DNA of 64,000 nt. Origin: Sulfurospirillum sp. UBA2217 (GTDB taxonomy: Bacteria > Campylobacterota > Campylobacteria > Campylobacterales > Sulfurospirillaceae). Below, one piece after another: positions 17,942 to 27,053 of this stretch. Within the stretch, counting starts at the first letter, position 1. Every line of letters starts with the position of its first letter. Below the pieces are notes generated by a model. It saw only the letters and a list, made by a program, of their open reading frames with translations. It was not told the DNA's origin and did not search any database. The translations under genes were made by a program, and so were the position numbers. The stretch lies in the NCBI GenBank assembly GCA_002328495.1, contig DCUJ01000008.1:228691-292690 (forward strand), written 5' to 3'.

Positions 17942-18414
17942 TGGAACCCATGACTTCTCTTGAAAAGCACACCTTAAGCATGTCAGTACTGATGACACCC
18001 GATAAAGCTAATTTTACAGGCAATGTTCACGGAGGTGATTTGCTCAAATACCTTGACCAAGTGGCTTACGCGTGTGCATCACGCTATTGTGGGCATTATG
18101 TGGTGACACTTTCTGTGGATCAAGTCTTGTTTAAACATCCTATCCCTGTTGGTGCGCTCGTTACGTTTTTTGCCAGTGTCAATTACACGGGAAAAACATC
18201 CATGGAGATTGGGATTAAAGTGGTCTCTGAAGATATCCAAAAAGGGATTGCGACGCATTGTAATAGCTGTTTTTTTACAATGGTCGCCATTGATGAAACT
18301 AAAAAACCCACCGCAGTTCCGCCTCGAAATCCACAAACCGATTTGGAAAAAAGACGGTTTCACGATGGGGAGCGACGCCGAAATTTACGCCTTCATGGAT
18401 GTTCACCGTTATAA
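17941..18414 (+). CDS. Hotdog-fold acyl-CoA thioesterase (YciA-like)
   Basis: 157 residues. Signature NFTGNVHGGDLLKYLDQVAYACASRY has the catalytic-type Asp of the hotdog helix, followed by VVTLSVDQVLFKHPIPVG. Family members hydrolyse acyl-CoA to free acid and CoA. It is a single hotdog domain, so it should work as an oligomer. Coupled to the J-domain gene by TAATG and convergent with the DsbA-like gene, overlapping it by 6 bases. Confidence 0.9.
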   Translation: MEPMTSLEKHTLSMSVLMTPDKANFTGNVHGGDLLKYLDQVAYACASRYCGHYVVTLSVDQVLFKHPIPVGALVTFFASVNYTGKTSMEIGIKVVSEDIQKGIATHCNSCFFTMVAIDETKKPTAVPPRNPQTDLEKRRFHDGERRRNLRLHGCSPL

Positions 18415-19035
18415 TTCTGATGCGATAAGCTCTTCCAATTCTTTATAACCAAAGCGTTTGAGCGGTTTGCCATTGACAATAAATTCAGGCGTTTTGGTAA
18501 TACCTAAGGTCTTTGTATCGGCAATGTCTTGTTTGATGCGCTCATCCACCTCAGAACGTTTCATATCGTCACGCAGTTTTTCAATATCAAGCCCCGCTTC
18601 ATGTAAAAATCCCCAAATGGGAGCTATGGTGACTTTGTGATTTATCGTCCATTTATCTTGGTATTTATAAAGCGTTTCAAGTGTTTGAAAATATTTATCT
18701 TGGTATTTGGCCGCTTCAAGCATTTGCACGACATAGTAGGAGTCGGTATGAAAAGGGGCGTGTCTCATGACCAATTTGATTTTATCGGGATGTGCTTTCA
18801 TGATGTTTTTGACAAAAGGATAGAAAGCCCGACACGTTTCGCACGCAGGGTCAAAAAACTCAACGATGACCGTTTTGGCGTTTTCCTTGCCAATCGTGGG
18901 TGCATAAGGGCGTACTAAAGCGCTGTTTTTTTCTTGAGAGACGGAGTGGTCTGCATTTTTGTAAAGCCAACTTCCACCAAAATAAAGCACAGCAAAGAGT
19001 GCTAAAGAGCAATAAATAAGGGTCTGTTTTTTCAT
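18409..19035 (-). CDS. DsbA-like thiol:disulfide oxidoreductase, membrane-anchored
   Basis: 208 residues. An N-terminal hydrophobic anchor or signal (about 5-25) is followed by a thioredoxin fold with active site C65-E-T-C68 in FFDPACETCRAFYP; the cis-Pro loop is TKTPEFIVNG. A CETC site differs from the CPHC of classical DsbA and resembles the 'thioredoxin_4' group. The ATGA overlap with the upstream DsbB-like gene indicates a dedicated oxidant pair, with electrons passing from this protein to the membrane partner and on to quinone (inference from the family). Confidence 0.88.
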   Translation of the reverse strand: MKKQTLIYCSLALFAVLYFGGSWLYKNADHSVSQEKNSALVRPYAPTIGKENAKTVIVEFFDPACETCRAFYPFVKNIMKAHPDKIKLVMRHAPFHTDSYYVVQMLEAAKYQDKYFQTLETLYKYQDKWTINHKVTIAPIWGFLHEAGLDIEKLRDDMKRSEVDERIKQDIADTKTLGITKTPEFIVNGKPLKRFGYKELEELIASEL

Positions 19036-19457
19036 GCGTTAACCTTTTTTTTAAAGAGATACAGTAGCAGAGCAATGACGATAAAAGCAATCAAGGAGAG
19101 AAGCTGAATGGTGATAAATCCAAACCAATTAATGTAATCACTCGTACACGAAACACCTTGCGAACAAGGTTGTACAGACTCGGGTAAAATGCCGTAATAA
19201 AGCAGATTTTGGTAGAGGGCAAAAAAGAGTCCAATCCCAACAAGCGGTGTGGCATAGCGTGTGACCTTTACATCCAAAGGAAAGAGGGCCATGAGTAAAA
19301 TGATACCCAATGGGTACATACAAATGCGCTGATACCAACACATTACACACGGAGGAAAGAGCATGACTTCGGAGAAAAAAAGACTTCCGATGATGGCAAC
19401 CATAGAGGTCAGCCATGCCATAAATAAGATACTCCACGCACTTAACGATAGATTCAT
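19032..19457 (-). CDS. DsbB-family disulfide bond formation protein
   Basis: 141 residues from the ATG at 19457, which has AAGGA nine bases upstream; a start 24 bases earlier is less likely. Four membrane helices. The first periplasmic loop has PPCVMCWYQRICMYP (C37, C40; the WYQR after it is the quinone-side signature). The second pair is C98 and C104 in QPCSQGVSC. DsbB reoxidises a DsbA-type partner, here encoded directly downstream with ATGA coupling. Confidence 0.9.
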   Translation of the reverse strand: MNLSLSAWSILFMAWLTSMVAIIGSLFFSEVMLFPPCVMCWYQRICMYPLGIILLMALFPLDVKVTRYATPLVGIGLFFALYQNLLYYGILPESVQPCSQGVSCTSDYINWFGFITIQLLSLIAFIVIALLLYLFKKKVNA

Positions 19458-19536
19458 AATTATAATTCCTTCTAATAGCAAAAAGATTTGAAATAGTAGC
19501 GTAACTTGTTTAATAGAGTCTAAACCCTAACTTGTG

Positions 19537-19542
19537 TAAAAT
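19537..19542 (+). promoter_or_regulatory. Putative -10 element for purH
   Basis: TAAAAT preceded by TGTG, 31 bases before the purH start codon, in the divergent purH/dsbB spacer. A perfect TTACATGTAA (19555-19564) lies between it and the start and runs into the AAAGGA ribosome-binding site. Confidence 0.35.
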
Positions 19543-19573
19543 AAGAGAAATGATTTACATGTAAAGGAATGAT

Positions 19574-21106
19574 GTGAGAGCATTAATCAGTGTCAGCGAC
19601 AAAACAGGTATCGTAGAGTTTGCGAAAGATTTGAAACGTTTAGGGTTTGAAATCATCTCCACGGGAGGGACGTATAAACTCTTAAAAGAAGAGGGGATTG
19701 AAGCCTTAGAAATTTCAGAAGTGACGAAATTTCCTGAGATGTTCGATGGTAGGGTCAAAACCTTAAACCCGATGATTCACGGGGGTATTTTGCACCGAAG
19801 GGATATGCCTTTACATGTAAAGGTTGCCAAAGAGCACGGCATCGAAGGCATTGACTTGGTGTGTGTCAATCTTTATCCGTTTAAAGAGACGATTGCTAAG
19901 AGCGATGATTTTGATGAGATTATTGAAAATATTGACATCGGTGGACCTGCAATGGTGCGAAGTGCGGCTAAAAACTTTGCGGATGTGATGATCGTGACGG
20001 ATGTGTTGGATTATGATGGTGTCATTGATGCTCTAAGAGAGAAAAAAAATACATTTGAATTTAGACGCGCTTTGATGATAAAAGCGTTCGAGCACACCGC
20101 AGCCTATGATAGCATGATAGCCAATTATATGAACAAACGTTTTAACGATGGTTTTGGTGAAAAACAGTTTATCGTAGGAACCAAAGCATTTGATACGCGT
20201 TATGGTGAAAACCCTCACCAAAAGGGCGCTTTGTATGAGTTTGACTACTTTTTTACCAATAACTTTAAAACGCTCAAAGGTGAAGCCAGCTTTAACAACA
20301 TGACCGACATCCACGGTGCGGTTAAAATCGCCGCTTCTTTTGGGGATGCACCTGCTGTTTCTATTATCAAACATGCCAATCCTTGTGGTTTTGCGATTGG
20401 TGATAACTTACTTGATAGTTATGTTAAAGCACTCAAATGTGACCCTGTTTCAGCATTTGGTGGTGTGGTTGCCATCAATGGACGTTTAGATAAAGCTTTG
20501 GCTGAAAAAATTAATGAAATTTTTATCGAAGTGATTATCGCAGCAAATGTTGATGAAGACGCATTAGCGGTATTTGAGAGCAAAAAACGTATCAAAATCT
20601 TCTCACAAGAGAGTAAGTACTTAGTGTTAAGCGATGATGAATATGACTTTAAACACGTTGATGGTGGTTTTGTCTTCCAAAACAGCGATAGAGTTACCGA
20701 AGAAGAAGTGAAAGATGCGAAGTGTTTGAGTGAACGCAAGGCTTCTTCGCAAGAGCTACATGATTTGGAAATTGCTTATAAAGTTGCCAGTCTTACCAAA
20801 TCAAACTGCGTGGTGTATGTCAAAGACTCTGCGATGGTCGCCATCGGTATGGGAATGACCAGTCGTGTGGATGCGGCAAAGGCTGCTTTGAGAAAAGCGC
20901 AAGATATGGGCATCGATATGAATGGCTCCGTACTTGCGAGTGAAGCATTTTTCCCATTCCGAGATAGCATCGATGCTGCCGCTTCAGCTGGGGTAAAAGC
21001 GATTATTGAACCAGGTGGGAGTATCCGTGATGATGAAGTTATAGCTGCTTCCAATGAACATGGCATTGCTCTTTATTTTACAGGGGTTAGACACTTTTTA
21101 CATTAA
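19574..21106 (+). CDS. purH: Bifunctional AICAR transformylase / IMP cyclohydrolase
   Basis: 510 residues with a GTG start after AAAGGA. The cyclohydrolase domain is N-terminal (ISVSDKTGIVEFAK, ISTGGTYKLL, FPEMFDGRVKTLNP, HGGILHRR). The transformylase domain is C-terminal (RYGENPHQKGALY, IIKHANPCGFA, SDAFFPF-type SEAFFPFRDSID, EPGGSIRDDEVI). It performs the last two steps of IMP synthesis, with purL elsewhere in the window but not linked. Length is normal. A TTACATGTAA at 19811 encodes LHV. Confidence 0.97.
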   Translation: MRALISVSDKTGIVEFAKDLKRLGFEIISTGGTYKLLKEEGIEALEISEVTKFPEMFDGRVKTLNPMIHGGILHRRDMPLHVKVAKEHGIEGIDLVCVNLYPFKETIAKSDDFDEIIENIDIGGPAMVRSAAKNFADVMIVTDVLDYDGVIDALREKKNTFEFRRALMIKAFEHTAAYDSMIANYMNKRFNDGFGEKQFIVGTKAFDTRYGENPHQKGALYEFDYFFTNNFKTLKGEASFNNMTDIHGAVKIAASFGDAPAVSIIKHANPCGFAIGDNLLDSYVKALKCDPVSAFGGVVAINGRLDKALAEKINEIFIEVIIAANVDEDALAVFESKKRIKIFSQESKYLVLSDDEYDFKHVDGGFVFQNSDRVTEEEVKDAKCLSERKASSQELHDLEIAYKVASLTKSNCVVYVKDSAMVAIGMGMTSRVDAAKAALRKAQDMGIDMNGSVLASEAFFPFRDSIDAAASAGVKAIIEPGGSIRDDEVIAASNEHGIALYFTGVRHFLH

Positions 21107-21189
21107 TCAGGATAAAATAAGTCTTGATTTAGATTAAGGATTTTTCGTTAGGATTGGATTATAGTTTCACCAAAAATAAGGCTGAAACA

Positions 21190-21522
21190 ATGAATCCAAT
21201 CCCTTTACATGTAGACAATGCTACGGTGCCTTTCTTCACATACACGCTTGAAAATGTTACGTTTATCGAATTTGATACCTCACTATGCGTCCCTCCTGAG
21301 CCTATGGTGAACGCCATGATAGCACTTGAGAAATTAAGCTCTCCTCACATAAAAGTCGTCATGATAAACCACCGCTCCCCCGTAGGTCTTTTGGCCAAAA
21401 TCAGTGCTTTTTATGACATCGAAACCACAGAGCTAGGAGAAGGGAAATTAAAACTCGTTTTTTCGTACAAAGAGGGTGAAACACACAAAGCAGATTTAAG
21501 TAAGAAAAGCTGTGCAGGCTAA
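21190..21522 (+). CDS. DUF2249-like small protein
   Basis: 110 residues from the ATG at 21190; an in-frame TTG 36 bases earlier is less likely. The pattern PPEPMVNAMIALEKLSSPHIKVVMINHRSPVGLL is close to the DUF2249/SirA-like signature, in which EPM..AL..L precedes a 'NHR.P..L' strand. No catalytic residues are evident. It is joined by TAATG to a heme-copper-oxidase-like membrane protein and a DUF59 protein. DUF2249 proteins often occur with such membrane proteins in nitrogen oxide or redox clusters, so that role is an inference. Confidence 0.6.
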   Translation: MNPIPLHVDNATVPFFTYTLENVTFIEFDTSLCVPPEPMVNAMIALEKLSSPHIKVVMINHRSPVGLLAKISAFYDIETTELGEGKLKLVFSYKEGETHKADLSKKSCAG

Positions 21523-22769
21523 TGAAAGTCTCATTAGCCACGGAAATGGCACCACCGTTTGTTTTGGTTGCACATTTTTTTATTGCCGCGATTGTTTTTT
21601 TGGTTTTAAGTGGCGTTGCCTTACTTTTTATAGTTCCTGATATGGAAGGCTATTTTATCGCATCGTCTTTAGCGGCTTTTTCCCATCTCTACCTTTTAGG
21701 TTTTGTGATGATGGTGATTTTTGGGGCGATGTACCAACTCTTACCCGTTGTGCTTGAAGCACCTATTTTTTCCAAAGATTTTGCTTATGTTCAGTTTTAC
21801 ATCTATCTTTGTGGCTTGGTGATGATAGTGAGTGGATTTAGCTTTAGTGCTTTACATTTACTTATCCCTTACGGCGCTGTTATCACCTACACGTCAATGG
21901 TCATTTTTTGTGTCAATGTCTTTTTGACGTTTTTCCGCTTGGAACGTATCCATCTTGTTGGTAAGTTTTTGTTAGTGGCAACACTGTTTTTGTTTCTCTC
22001 GATCAGTCTTGGACTGGTGGTAGGGTTACATTTAGGACATGGGCTCTTTGAAATTGACAGTAATGCGTGGATACAAGCACATATCTTAGGCACACTAGCG
22101 GGTTTTGTCTTGATGGTCATCATGGGAGTTTCTATGGTGTTATTGCCAATGTTCTCACTCTCTCATGGGTATTCTCAAAAATGGATAGAAAGCGCATTGT
22201 ATCTTCACAGCGCAGGTGTTTTAGGTGCAATGTTCTGTTTACTTGCTGGGTACGAAAAAATAGTGATGCTCTGTTTAGGCATGGTGGTGGGTTCATCCCT
22301 CTTGTTTGTTATCCAGATGCTCATTATCCTAAAGCACCGTGTACGTAAGCAAAATGATTATTGGGTAAAAAATATCTTGTTTGCACTCTTTTGCTTTACA
22401 TGTAACCTTGTTGTTGTGTGGTTTGATGTTGTTTTGGGTGGTATAGGCTTCTTTTTTGGCTTTTTACTGCCTTATATCGTGGGGCATATCTATAAAATTT
22501 TACCATTTTTGATATGGTATGAAAAATTTTCACCTCTTGTTGGAAAACAAAAAGTGCCTCTTTTGCACCAGATGATTCAAAGCAGGGTAGCGGATGCTCA
22601 AACGTATTTCCTTTTTAGTGCCATTGGGATTATCTTTTTGGCCAAAATGATAGAGAAAGCCTCTCTTTTTTATCTAGGAGTCACACTTTTGGCTATTTCT
22701 ATTGTGTTGGTTGTTTATAATGTGTTTTATACGTTTACCTATACCCTTAAGGAGTCACACAATGCTTGA
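21522..22769 (+). CDS. Polytopic membrane protein resembling heme-copper oxidase subunit I / NnrS-like proteins
   Basis: 415 residues with about 12 hydrophobic segments. Conserved-looking membrane histidines occur at VAHFF (His18), FSHLYLLGFV, HILGTLAGFV, SLSHGYS and GHIYKILPFLIWYEKFSP. Motifs such as HLYLLGFVMMVIFGAMYQLLPV resemble the subunit I fold of cbb3-type oxidases and the NnrS family, but no complete oxidase metal site can be assigned by eye. It is flanked by DUF2249 and DUF59 genes with overlaps on both sides, so it is translated as one unit. A heme-binding role is possible but unproven. Confidence 0.6.
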   Translation: MKVSLATEMAPPFVLVAHFFIAAIVFLVLSGVALLFIVPDMEGYFIASSLAAFSHLYLLGFVMMVIFGAMYQLLPVVLEAPIFSKDFAYVQFYIYLCGLVMIVSGFSFSALHLLIPYGAVITYTSMVIFCVNVFLTFFRLERIHLVGKFLLVATLFLFLSISLGLVVGLHLGHGLFEIDSNAWIQAHILGTLAGFVLMVIMGVSMVLLPMFSLSHGYSQKWIESALYLHSAGVLGAMFCLLAGYEKIVMLCLGMVVGSSLLFVIQMLIILKHRVRKQNDYWVKNILFALFCFTCNLVVVWFDVVLGGIGFFFGFLLPYIVGHIYKILPFLIWYEKFSPLVGKQKVPLLHQMIQSRVADAQTYFLFSAIGIIFLAKMIEKASLFYLGVTLLAISIVLVVYNVFYTFTYTLKESHNA

Positions 22770-23058
22770 AGAAAAAGATATTTATGAGGCGATTAGAACT
22801 GTCATTGACCCAGAAGTTGGTTTTGATATTGTTTCATTGGGTTTGATTTATGGTGTAAAGATTCAAAATCGTCATGTTCATGTGAGCATGACGCTCTCTA
22901 CAAAAGCATGCCCCTTGCATGAGCTTATCAAGCAATGGACACACGAGGCTGTTTTAAAGCTAGAAACGGTTGATACGTGTGAGATTGAGATTGTTTGGGA
23001 GCCTGTTTGGAACATAATGATGGCAAGTGATGAGGTAAAACAGGCATTAGGTGCTTAA
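22762..23058 (+). CDS. MIP18/DUF59 family protein (PaaD-like)
   Basis: 98 residues from the ATG at 22762 (AAGGAG upstream), overlapping the membrane-protein gene by 8 bases. It contains the DUF59 signature VIDPEVGFDIVSLGLIYGV and MTLSTKACPLHELI with the conserved Cys, followed by IVWEPVWN. Such proteins take part in iron-sulfur cluster assembly or metalloprotein maturation. Here it may mature a metal site in the operon (inference). Confidence 0.85.
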   Translation: MLEEKDIYEAIRTVIDPEVGFDIVSLGLIYGVKIQNRHVHVSMTLSTKACPLHELIKQWTHEAVLKLETVDTCEIEIVWEPVWNIMMASDEVKQALGA

Positions 23059-23096
23059 AAAATGACATTTTAAGAATCAACTCCAAAAAGATATAC

Positions 23097-23102
23097 TATA
23101 AT
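23097..23102 (+). promoter_or_regulatory. Predicted -10 element for the STAS-chemoreceptor operon
   Basis: TATAAT 25 bases before the STAS start codon, in a short intergenic spacer. A GAGGGG ribosome-binding site follows at about 23120-23125. Confidence 0.45.
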
Positions 23103-23127
23103 CGAAGCTATATTTAATCGAGGGGCA

Positions 23128-23436
23128 ATGATGGAAATTACGACGCGAGCCAATGGTACCAGTGTAGATATCAACGTCTTCGGGACAATTAAGACAATTT
23201 CAGATGGACAAAACATTAAAGATGCAGTGCGAAGAGCTTTTGAACAAGACAGTGGCCGCGCCATTAATGTGTACGTGAAAGATTCTTTTATTATCACCTC
23301 TTCAGTGATAGGTTTTTTAATCAAATCAATTAAAATTGACAAAATGGCATTGGTTGTTTATGTCGGTTCCCCCGAATTGTACACCATGCTTGATGATATG
23401 AATCTTATTGACTCCATGAATGTAAGAAAGGCTTGA
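23128..23436 (+). CDS. STAS-domain-like protein
   Basis: 102 residues; a second ATG follows the first directly and either may be used. The strand-helix pattern (VDINVFGTIKTISDGQNIKDAVRRAF, then INVYVKDSFIITSSVIGFLIKSI, ALVVYVGS, LDDMNLIDSM) is that of STAS or anti-sigma-antagonist domains, where a Ser/Thr near SFIITSS is often phosphorylated. It ends one base before the chemoreceptor start, so the two are co-transcribed. A role in modulating chemoreceptor signalling is only inferred. Confidence 0.7.
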   Translation: MMEITTRANGTSVDINVFGTIKTISDGQNIKDAVRRAFEQDSGRAINVYVKDSFIITSSVIGFLIKSIKIDKMALVVYVGSPELYTMLDDMNLIDSMNVRKA

Positions 23437-23437
23437 T

Positions 23438-25027
23438 ATGCGCAAAGGAATAGGCATTAAAATTGGTTTGACACTCATTCCATTGTTAATGGTAAGTTTT
23501 ATTGTTCTGCAATTTTTTATTGTGAATGAGTTCAAGAAATCGTCTCAAATTCAAAGTGAAAATAACCTCAATCTTTTAAGTTATTCTGTGTTTCAAACGG
23601 TTCGTTCTGCCATGAATTTGGGTGATCGCGCTATGATAGACAAGTCGTTGCACGATGCGGGTCAGATGAAAGGCATCAAAGAGCTTAAAATTCACCAATC
23701 TAAGGCCGTCATTGAAACCTTTGGCATGAGTGTTAAACCTTCTACTGAAGACGTGGTTGTCTCTGTTTTTAAAAATCCTATTCAAAAAAATATTAATTTA
23801 GATGATGAAAAAGGGCATCGTTTGCGCTTGCTTCAGCCTTTGATTGCAGAGCAAGACTGTTTAGCGTGTCATGCAACATCACAAAAAGGGGATGTTTTAG
23901 GTGTGATGGATATGACCTTCTCGTTTGATGAAATTGATACCTATATCGATGCAGTTAGCTGGAAATTGCTTCTTATCTTTTCACTCTCTCTTCTTTTTAC
24001 AACGGTACTTATTTTGTTTATTTTAAAAAAGGTCGTTGGGCATCCTTTGGATATTTTACTCGAACGCGTTAAAGATCTTTCTGGTGGTAATGGTGATTTG
24101 ACGGCACGGGTTGATATAAAAAGTCAAGATGAGATGGGTGAAATCGCAAAGTACATTAATCTTTTTATCGAAAAGATTCAATCCATTATCCATACATCAC
24201 AAAGTATTTCTCAAAATGTTGAGCAAACAGGTGAGTCATTAAGTGTCAATGCAATAGAGTTTTCAAAAGGGGTTTTAGAACAAGCCCACCAAATTAAGAT
24301 GTCTTTTGAATTAATGAAAGATATTGAGATAGATTTGGACCTTTCAGAAGAGCTTGCTATTCATACGGTTGAAGACAATACTTCATCGTTGAGTGTTTTA
24401 GAGGTTATGAGTGCTTCTTTAAATCAGGTGGTACAGCAAATTAATTCTGCCAGTGATCAAGAGCAGGAGATGGCAGGTCAAATTCAAACGGTGGTGTCTC
24501 AAACGGAGCAGATAAAAGGTGTTTTGGCAATGATTAAAGATATTGCTGATCAGACCAATTTACTAGCACTCAATGCTGCCATAGAAGCTGCGCGGGCAGG
24601 GGAACATGGACGAGGGTTTGCAGTTGTTGCGGATGAAGTGCGAAAATTAGCAGAGCGAACACAAAAATCCTTAGCTGAAATTGATGCAACCATTAGTGTC
24701 ATTGTTCAAGGTGTTACACAGCTTAGCTCTCACATGGAAGAGAACTCTTCCAATATCCGTGTGATTTCCACCAATGCCTTTGAAGTTCAAAATAAAACAG
24801 AAGAGACCAAAGATAAAACATTACAATCGATAGAAGTTTCGAAAAAAGCGTCTAAAAAAGTGGTTGAAATATCGCATTTGACGAATGTGATGATGGAGCA
24901 GATGCGAACAACCCTGAGCCTCTCTAATACCAATGAAAAAATTGCAGAAGATTTGTCTGTTATTTCTCAAAAGATGCTTGAAACATCTAAAACACTCGAT
25001 AGAACACTTTCCACATTTAAAGCGTAA
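23438..25027 (+). CDS. Methyl-accepting chemotaxis protein with a periplasmic CxxCH (heme c) motif
   Basis: 529 residues. Membrane segments are at about 9-30 and 173-196, and the periplasmic domain between them carries C141-L-A-C-H145, a covalent c-type heme attachment motif, before TSQKGDVLGVMDM. HAMP is at about 198-252. The signalling domain has the conserved hairpin tip DQTNLLALNAAIEAARAGEHGRGFAVVADEVR at 371-402. Heme-bearing sensor domains of this sort detect redox potential or gases such as NO or O2. It is preceded by the STAS gene at one base distance and ends at a terminator hairpin. Confidence 0.9.
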   Translation: MRKGIGIKIGLTLIPLLMVSFIVLQFFIVNEFKKSSQIQSENNLNLLSYSVFQTVRSAMNLGDRAMIDKSLHDAGQMKGIKELKIHQSKAVIETFGMSVKPSTEDVVVSVFKNPIQKNINLDDEKGHRLRLLQPLIAEQDCLACHATSQKGDVLGVMDMTFSFDEIDTYIDAVSWKLLLIFSLSLLFTTVLILFILKKVVGHPLDILLERVKDLSGGNGDLTARVDIKSQDEMGEIAKYINLFIEKIQSIIHTSQSISQNVEQTGESLSVNAIEFSKGVLEQAHQIKMSFELMKDIEIDLDLSEELAIHTVEDNTSSLSVLEVMSASLNQVVQQINSASDQEQEMAGQIQTVVSQTEQIKGVLAMIKDIADQTNLLALNAAIEAARAGEHGRGFAVVADEVRKLAERTQKSLAEIDATISVIVQGVTQLSSHMEENSSNIRVISTNAFEVQNKTEETKDKTLQSIEVSKKASKKVVEISHLTNVMMEQMRTTLSLSNTNEKIAEDLSVISQKMLETSKTLDRTLSTFKA

Positions 25028-25033
25028 AATAGG

Positions 25034-25057
25034 GCAAAGAGGGATTACCCTCTTTGC
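25034..25057. terminator. Bidirectional terminator hairpin
   Basis: A perfect 10-bp stem (GCAAAGAGGG with CCCTCTTTGC) and an ATTA loop lie between the chemoreceptor stop and the convergent ABC-F gene, overlapping its 3' end. A short T-rich run follows on the minus strand. Confidence 0.75.
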
Positions 25058-26991
25058 ATGTGTTCTACTTTTTCTTCCAATAAAAGTAATTCTTCAATCA
25101 TCGGTTCCAAAGCATTTTCCTTAGATTGTAAATCAGAACTCAATGCACTCAAGCCTTTTTGTTGATAGCACTCAGGATTTTCCAAACACTTTTTAATAGC
25201 AGAGATTTCTTGATCAAGCGTTTCAATGGTATGGGGCAGAGTTTCAAGCAAACGTTGCTCTTTGTAACTTAGTTTTGTAGGAAGAGCCTCTTTTGTCTTT
25301 AGCACTTTTGGTTCATCTCTTTGTGTGGAAACCTCTTTTTCCATTTGCTCAAGTTCTTGGAGTTCGCGTTCAATCTCCAAGTATTCACTATAACTTTGAT
25401 AACTCTCTTCAATGGCACCTTCACCTTTAAAGACGTAGAGTTTTTCGGCGATTTTATCAACAAAATAGCGGTCATGGCTCACAAAAATAACTGCACCTTG
25501 AAAACTTTGGATGTACTCTTCCAAAATATTGATGGTAGGAATGTCCAAATCATTCGTCGGCTCATCTAAGATAAGGCAATCAACCTCCTGTGCAAACAAA
25601 AGGGCTAAAGCCACACGGTTTTTTTCACCACCACTCAAGATGCCTATTTTTTTATTCAGGTCTTCTTTGGGAAATAAAAAGTTTTTAAGGTAGCCAAAGA
25701 CATGCATATTTTTGCCTTTAACATCTATTCTATCGCCTCCTTGAGGGCAAAAAGTTTCAATGAGGTCTTTGTTGGGGTCTAAAATGGAGCGTTGTTGGTC
25801 AAAGTAGCCGACTTTAAACTCTCCTGCATTAAAGGTTCCCGCATCGACGCTTATATCGCCCAATAAAATACGAAGCAAGGTTGATTTTCCTGCACCATTT
25901 TTTCCCACGATGGCGATGCGGTCTTTTTGTAAGATGCGTGTGCTAAAGTTTTTAATCAGGATTTTTTCACCCAGCTTTTTGTCGATATTGTAGATTTCAA
26001 AGAGCATTTTTTGCTTATTGATGATTTTTTCACCGTTAAAATTGAGTTTTTCGCGTTCCAGTTCGAGTTTGAGTTTTTTAACCAATGAAGGGTTTTTTTT
26101 AGAAGATTCACGCAGTTCAAAAACACGTTGTTTTCGTCCTTCATTGCGTTTTAAACGTGCTTTAACCCCACGTCTTAACCACTCTTCTTCACCTTTGAGA
26201 TATTTGAGCAAGTTTTCATGTTGTTTTTGCAAGGAGTGAATGAGTAGCTCTTTACATGTAAGGTAATTTTCATAGCCTCCTTCAAAACTACGAAGGGTAC
26301 CATCATCAATTTCAATCGTACGGGTAGCGATATGGTCGATGAAATAACGATCATGGGAGATAAAAAGAAGCGTAAAACGAGATTTGAGTATCATCTTTTC
26401 TAAAAACTCAACCATGTAAACATCAAGGTGGTTGGTCGGTTCATCCAGAAGGAGGATATCGGGTTGTTGAAGAATAAGACCTGCGAGTGTGACACGACGT
26501 TGCTCACCACCACTGAGGGTATTGACATCACTGAACTCAAATTGTTTGAGATCAAACTCTTGCATGACCTGTTGGACTTTTTCGTCCAAGCTCCATGCGT
26601 CATGGATTTCTAAAAATGTTGCAAGTGTGCTTTGCTCTTCCAAAAGAGCAGGGCTGTGATCAGATTCTAGTGCCTTTAAAATGAGTTCATAACGTATCAA
26701 GGCATTTTTAAGCTCACTGAGTTGTTCTTCGATAGCCTCTTTAACGCTCATACCTTGTTTAAAGCTAGGCGTTTGGTCTAGCATACCAATTTTAATATTT
26801 TTTTGAACGATACGCCTTCCCTCATCGAAGCTCAAAGAGCCATTGACGATTTTCATCAATGTGGATTTACCTCCACCATTTTTCCCGATGATGGCAATAC
26901 GTTCATTTTCATGGAGTGAAAAAGTGATTTTATCTAAGATACGGTTTGTTTCATACAGTTTACTCAGTTCGATTAAATCTAAAAGGGCCAA
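25045..26991 (-). CDS. ABC-F family ATPase (Uup-like)
   Basis: 648 residues, soluble, with two ABC domains and no membrane segment. Domain 1 has Walker A GKNGGGKS (about 36-43) and signature LSGGEQRR; domain 2 has GKNGAGKS and LSGGEKNR. Walker B motifs are LLLDEPTNHLD and LILDEPTNDLD. A linker of the ABC-F type and a C-terminal coiled coil (about 530-648, rich in Glu, Gln and Lys) place it in the Uup subgroup, which acts on ribosomes or branched DNA. TTACATGTAA at 26252 encodes TCK. Convergent with the chemoreceptor, divergent from the protease. Confidence 0.92.
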   Translation of the reverse strand: MALLDLIELSKLYETNRILDKITFSLHENERIAIIGKNGGGKSTLMKIVNGSLSFDEGRRIVQKNIKIGMLDQTPSFKQGMSVKEAIEEQLSELKNALIRYELILKALESDHSPALLEEQSTLATFLEIHDAWSLDEKVQQVMQEFDLKQFEFSDVNTLSGGEQRRVTLAGLILQQPDILLLDEPTNHLDVYMVEFLEKMILKSRFTLLFISHDRYFIDHIATRTIEIDDGTLRSFEGGYENYLTCKELLIHSLQKQHENLLKYLKGEEEWLRRGVKARLKRNEGRKQRVFELRESSKKNPSLVKKLKLELEREKLNFNGEKIINKQKMLFEIYNIDKKLGEKILIKNFSTRILQKDRIAIVGKNGAGKSTLLRILLGDISVDAGTFNAGEFKVGYFDQQRSILDPNKDLIETFCPQGGDRIDVKGKNMHVFGYLKNFLFPKEDLNKKIGILSGGEKNRVALALLFAQEVDCLILDEPTNDLDIPTINILEEYIQSFQGAVIFVSHDRYFVDKIAEKLYVFKGEGAIEESYQSYSEYLEIERELQELEQMEKEVSTQRDEPKVLKTKEALPTKLSYKEQRLLETLPHTIETLDQEISAIKKCLENPECYQQKGLSALSSDLQSKENALEPMIEELLLLEEKVEHMQRG

Positions 26992-27053
26992 ATTGTCTCC
27001 ATTTACTTTATTTGGATATTATAGCATCGATTAATTTAAAAGGATTTTGGCTC

